Source: an uncultured Phascolarctobacterium sp.
GTDB taxonomy: Bacteria; Bacillota; Negativicutes; Acidaminococcales; Acidaminococcaceae
Assembly (NCBI GenBank): GCA_937901335.1
Contig: CALCHC010000119.1
Coordinates: 1 to 14,492, forward strand
Direction of reading: 5' to 3'
Length of the DNA: 14,492 nt
Positions within the stretch are counted from its first letter, which is position 1. The number at the start of each line of letters is the position of its first letter. The notes below the pieces were generated by a model. That model did not search any database and was not told the DNA's origin. It worked only from the letters and a program-made list of their open reading frames with translations. Positions 12,906 through 14,492 of the stretch are shown one piece after another. Position numbers and translations under genes: made by a program.

Positions 12906-14492
12906 CTATTTCTTCTTATCAGATTCAGTTGCGTAAGGCCAACCGCTCATACCGCCTTCAAGGCTGTGTACGTTTTCGTAGCCCAAACCACGCAAGATAC
13001 ATTCTGCTTCGTAACCACGCAGGTCAATTTGACAAGAGGTAATAATTTTTTCACCGGGTTTCACAGGTAAGTTTTTGCCTTGTTCACGAAGAACACCTAA
13101 AGGCATATTTACTTTGTTTTCGATACCTGCAATACGGTTAGCAGCAAATTCGCCGGGAGTACGTACGTCTACGAAAAGGTAACCCGGTTCTTTTTTCATT
13201 GCTTCAAAATCTTTGGGGTTAATGCCATTCATTTGGCCTTCCAATTTATTATGAAGCACGTTTGCTGCAGTTGCAATATTGTCGATGGGGCCATTGAAAG
13301 GCGGTGCATAAGCAATGTCAAAGTTAGAAAGGTCTTCCAAGGTTGCTCCTAAAGAGATTGCTGCAACCAAAGTATCGATGCGTTTATCAACGCCGCCACG
13401 ACCAACAGCTTGTACGCCCAGTACACGTTCAGTACCTTCTTCAGCGAGCAGCTTCAGCACGATATTTTTAACGCCGGGCATATAGCCAAGACGGTCACTG
13501 CCGGGAACAACTACTGCTTTAAATTTGAGGCCTGCTGCCGCTGCAGTGCGTTCGTTGAGGCCTGTAGCACCTGCTTGCCAATCAAGAATTTGGCATACGC
13601 CAGTACCAAGCACACCGGGATATTTAATTGCGTCACCGCAAATATTATCAGCAATTACTCTGCCGTGTTTGTTAGCAGTGGAACCCATCGGAGTGAAAAT
13701 CTTCGCACCACTTACGCGATGAGTATTTTCTGCGCAGTCACCGCCTGCGTAAATTGCAGGGTCACTGGTTTGCAGATATTCATTAACTGCAATGCAACCG
13801 GTAGGACCAATTTCCAAACCTGCTGCTTTTGCCAGTTCTACATTAGGACGAACACCAACAGCTACAATTACCAATTGAGCAGGAATTTCGCGTTTATCAG
13901 TTTGTACTGCACTTACCACGCCATCAGTAGCTACAAAGCCAACCGTCTTTTCTTCCAAATACAGGTTGATGCCTGCTTTTTCCAAAGGCTTCTTCACTAA
14001 GTCAGCAAGCTCTTTATCAAGCATTTGCGGTAAGATTCTATCTTGCATTTCTACGATGCTAGTTTTAATACCACGTTTATGGAAGCTTTCAGCAAGTTCC
14101 ATACCGATGAAGCCTGCACCGATGATTACTACATCAGTAACGCCACGTTCTTTAATAGCTTCTTCTACAGCAAGTACATCCCACGGAAACCAGAAGCTGT
14201 GAATGCCTTGAGCATCTGCGTTAGGCAAAGGCAGTTTTACAGGAGTGGAGCCAGTGCCAAGCACCAGAACATCGTATTCCAAAACTTTTTCTTCGCCTGC
14301 TTCCACGTAGGTAACAGTTTTAGCTTCGCGGTCAATAGAGGTTACATTGCAACCGGTACGCGCGTCAATGCCTTTAACAGCTTTGAAGAAAGCAGCGTCG
14401 CGGGGAATACCTTGGGGAGTATGGTCGAACTGGGTGAAGCTTTTTACGTCCCCACTAATAAAGTACGGGAAGCCACAAGCACCGTAGCTAAG
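12906..14492 (-). CDS. cdr: CoA-disulfide reductase with C-terminal rhodanese domain (5' end outside window)
   Basis: FAD- and NAD(P)H-dependent disulfide reductase of the single-cysteine type fused to a rhodanese domain; such fusions reduce CoA disulfide or CoA persulfide. The frame is open to the right edge, so about 40 N-terminal residues with the first FAD motif are missing. A GTG at 14306 has no special support as a start. Visible residues (counted from 14492): LSYGACGFPYFISG with the catalytic Cys at 6, GTGSTP near 79, the NAD(P)H site IIGAGFIGME (GxGxxG at 125-130), YAGGDCAE (249-255, second FAD contact), YAPPF near 395, then rhodanese from about 435 to the end with DVRTPGEF and active Cys487 in CQIDLRG. 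Homologues usually read CQ-x-GLRGY here, so Asp replaces Gly. First visible gene of a leftward operon with the DUF5713-like and C_GCAxxG_C_C genes. Confidence 0.92.
   Translation of the reverse strand, partial: LSYGACGFPYFISGDVKSFTQFDHTPQGIPRDAAFFKAVKGIDARTGCNVTSIDREAKTVTYVEAGEEKVLEYDVLVLGTGSTPVKLPLPNADAQGIHSFWFPWDVLAVEEAIKERGVTDVVIIGAGFIGMELAESFHKRGIKTSIVEMQDRILPQMLDKELADLVKKPLEKAGINLYLEEKTVGFVATDGVVSAVQTDKREIPAQLVIVAVGVRPNVELAKAAGLEIGPTGCIAVNEYLQTSDPAIYAGGDCAENTHRVSGAKIFTPMGSTANKHGRVIADNICGDAIKYPGVLGTGVCQILDWQAGATGLNERTAAAAGLKFKAVVVPGSDRLGYMPGVKNIVLKLLAEEGTERVLGVQAVGRGGVDKRIDTLVAAISLGATLEDLSNFDIAYAPPFNGPIDNIATAANVLHNKLEGQMNGINPKDFEAMKKEPGYLFVDVRTPGEFAANRIAGIENKVNMPLGVLREQGKNLPVKPGEKIITSCQIDLRGYEAECILRGLGYENVHSLEGGMSGWPYATESDKKK

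Noticed and set aside
14304..14306. GTG at 14306 as the start of the CoA-disulfide reductase
   Set aside because: The same frame continues without a stop to the window edge and encodes the catalytic SYGACGFPY segment, so the real start is outside.
1..14492. CRISPR array, tRNA, rRNA, transposase or prophage genes
   Set aside because: I found no regularly spaced repeats, no tRNA-like cloverleaf, no rRNA and no transposase, integrase or phage structural motif on either strand.

Overview
The window looks like chromosome from a low- to mid-GC anaerobic Firmicute. The protein style (EFR1-type flavodoxin-ferredoxin, CoA-disulfide reductase, C_GCAxxG_C_C protein, acidic amino acid symporter) would suit a gut Negativicute such as a Phascolarctobacterium or Acidaminococcus relative. 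This is inference; no rRNA or marker gene is present. Starts are mostly ATG with strong AGGAGG-type ribosome sites, and many genes end in clear intrinsic terminators.

Left part (1-2700, all genes leftward): two small A+T-rich genes of unknown function. The first (197-607) resembles the C-terminal toxin domain of polymorphic toxins, as a free-standing protein. They are followed by an EFR1-type flavodoxin/ferredoxin protein and a half-size EamA (DMT) transporter, each with its own promoter and terminator.

Middle (2911-6740, rightward): a complete polyamine ABC importer operon potABCD. It has a near-consensus promoter, overlapping potA/potB and potB/potC genes, a lipoprotein binding protein and a strong terminator. 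A Na+ or H+ coupled acidic amino acid symporter (DAACS family) follows as a separate unit. Its extended -10 promoter is preceded by two copies of TGTATACAnnCTGA exactly 20 bp apart, at roughly -61 and -41, which looks like an activator or regulator site. A convergent MdtG-like MFS exporter comes next; its last codons form one arm of a 126-bp inverted-repeat element.

Right part (9500-14492): an unrecognised 361-aa protein with a possible PH/GRAM-like C-terminal domain (rightward, TTG start), convergent with a fold-type I aminotransferase of the 2-aminoadipate/LysN type. Last is a leftward thiol-redox operon entering from the right edge: CoA-disulfide reductase with a fused rhodanese domain (5' end cut by the window), a DUF5713-like protein and a C_GCAxxG_C_C protein.

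Most of the window is ordinary housekeeping and transport. The points most worth a second look are the free-standing toxin-like protein, the paired operators before the symporter, the hairpin element at the MFS 3' end, the rhodanese-reductase operon and the unknown PH-like protein.
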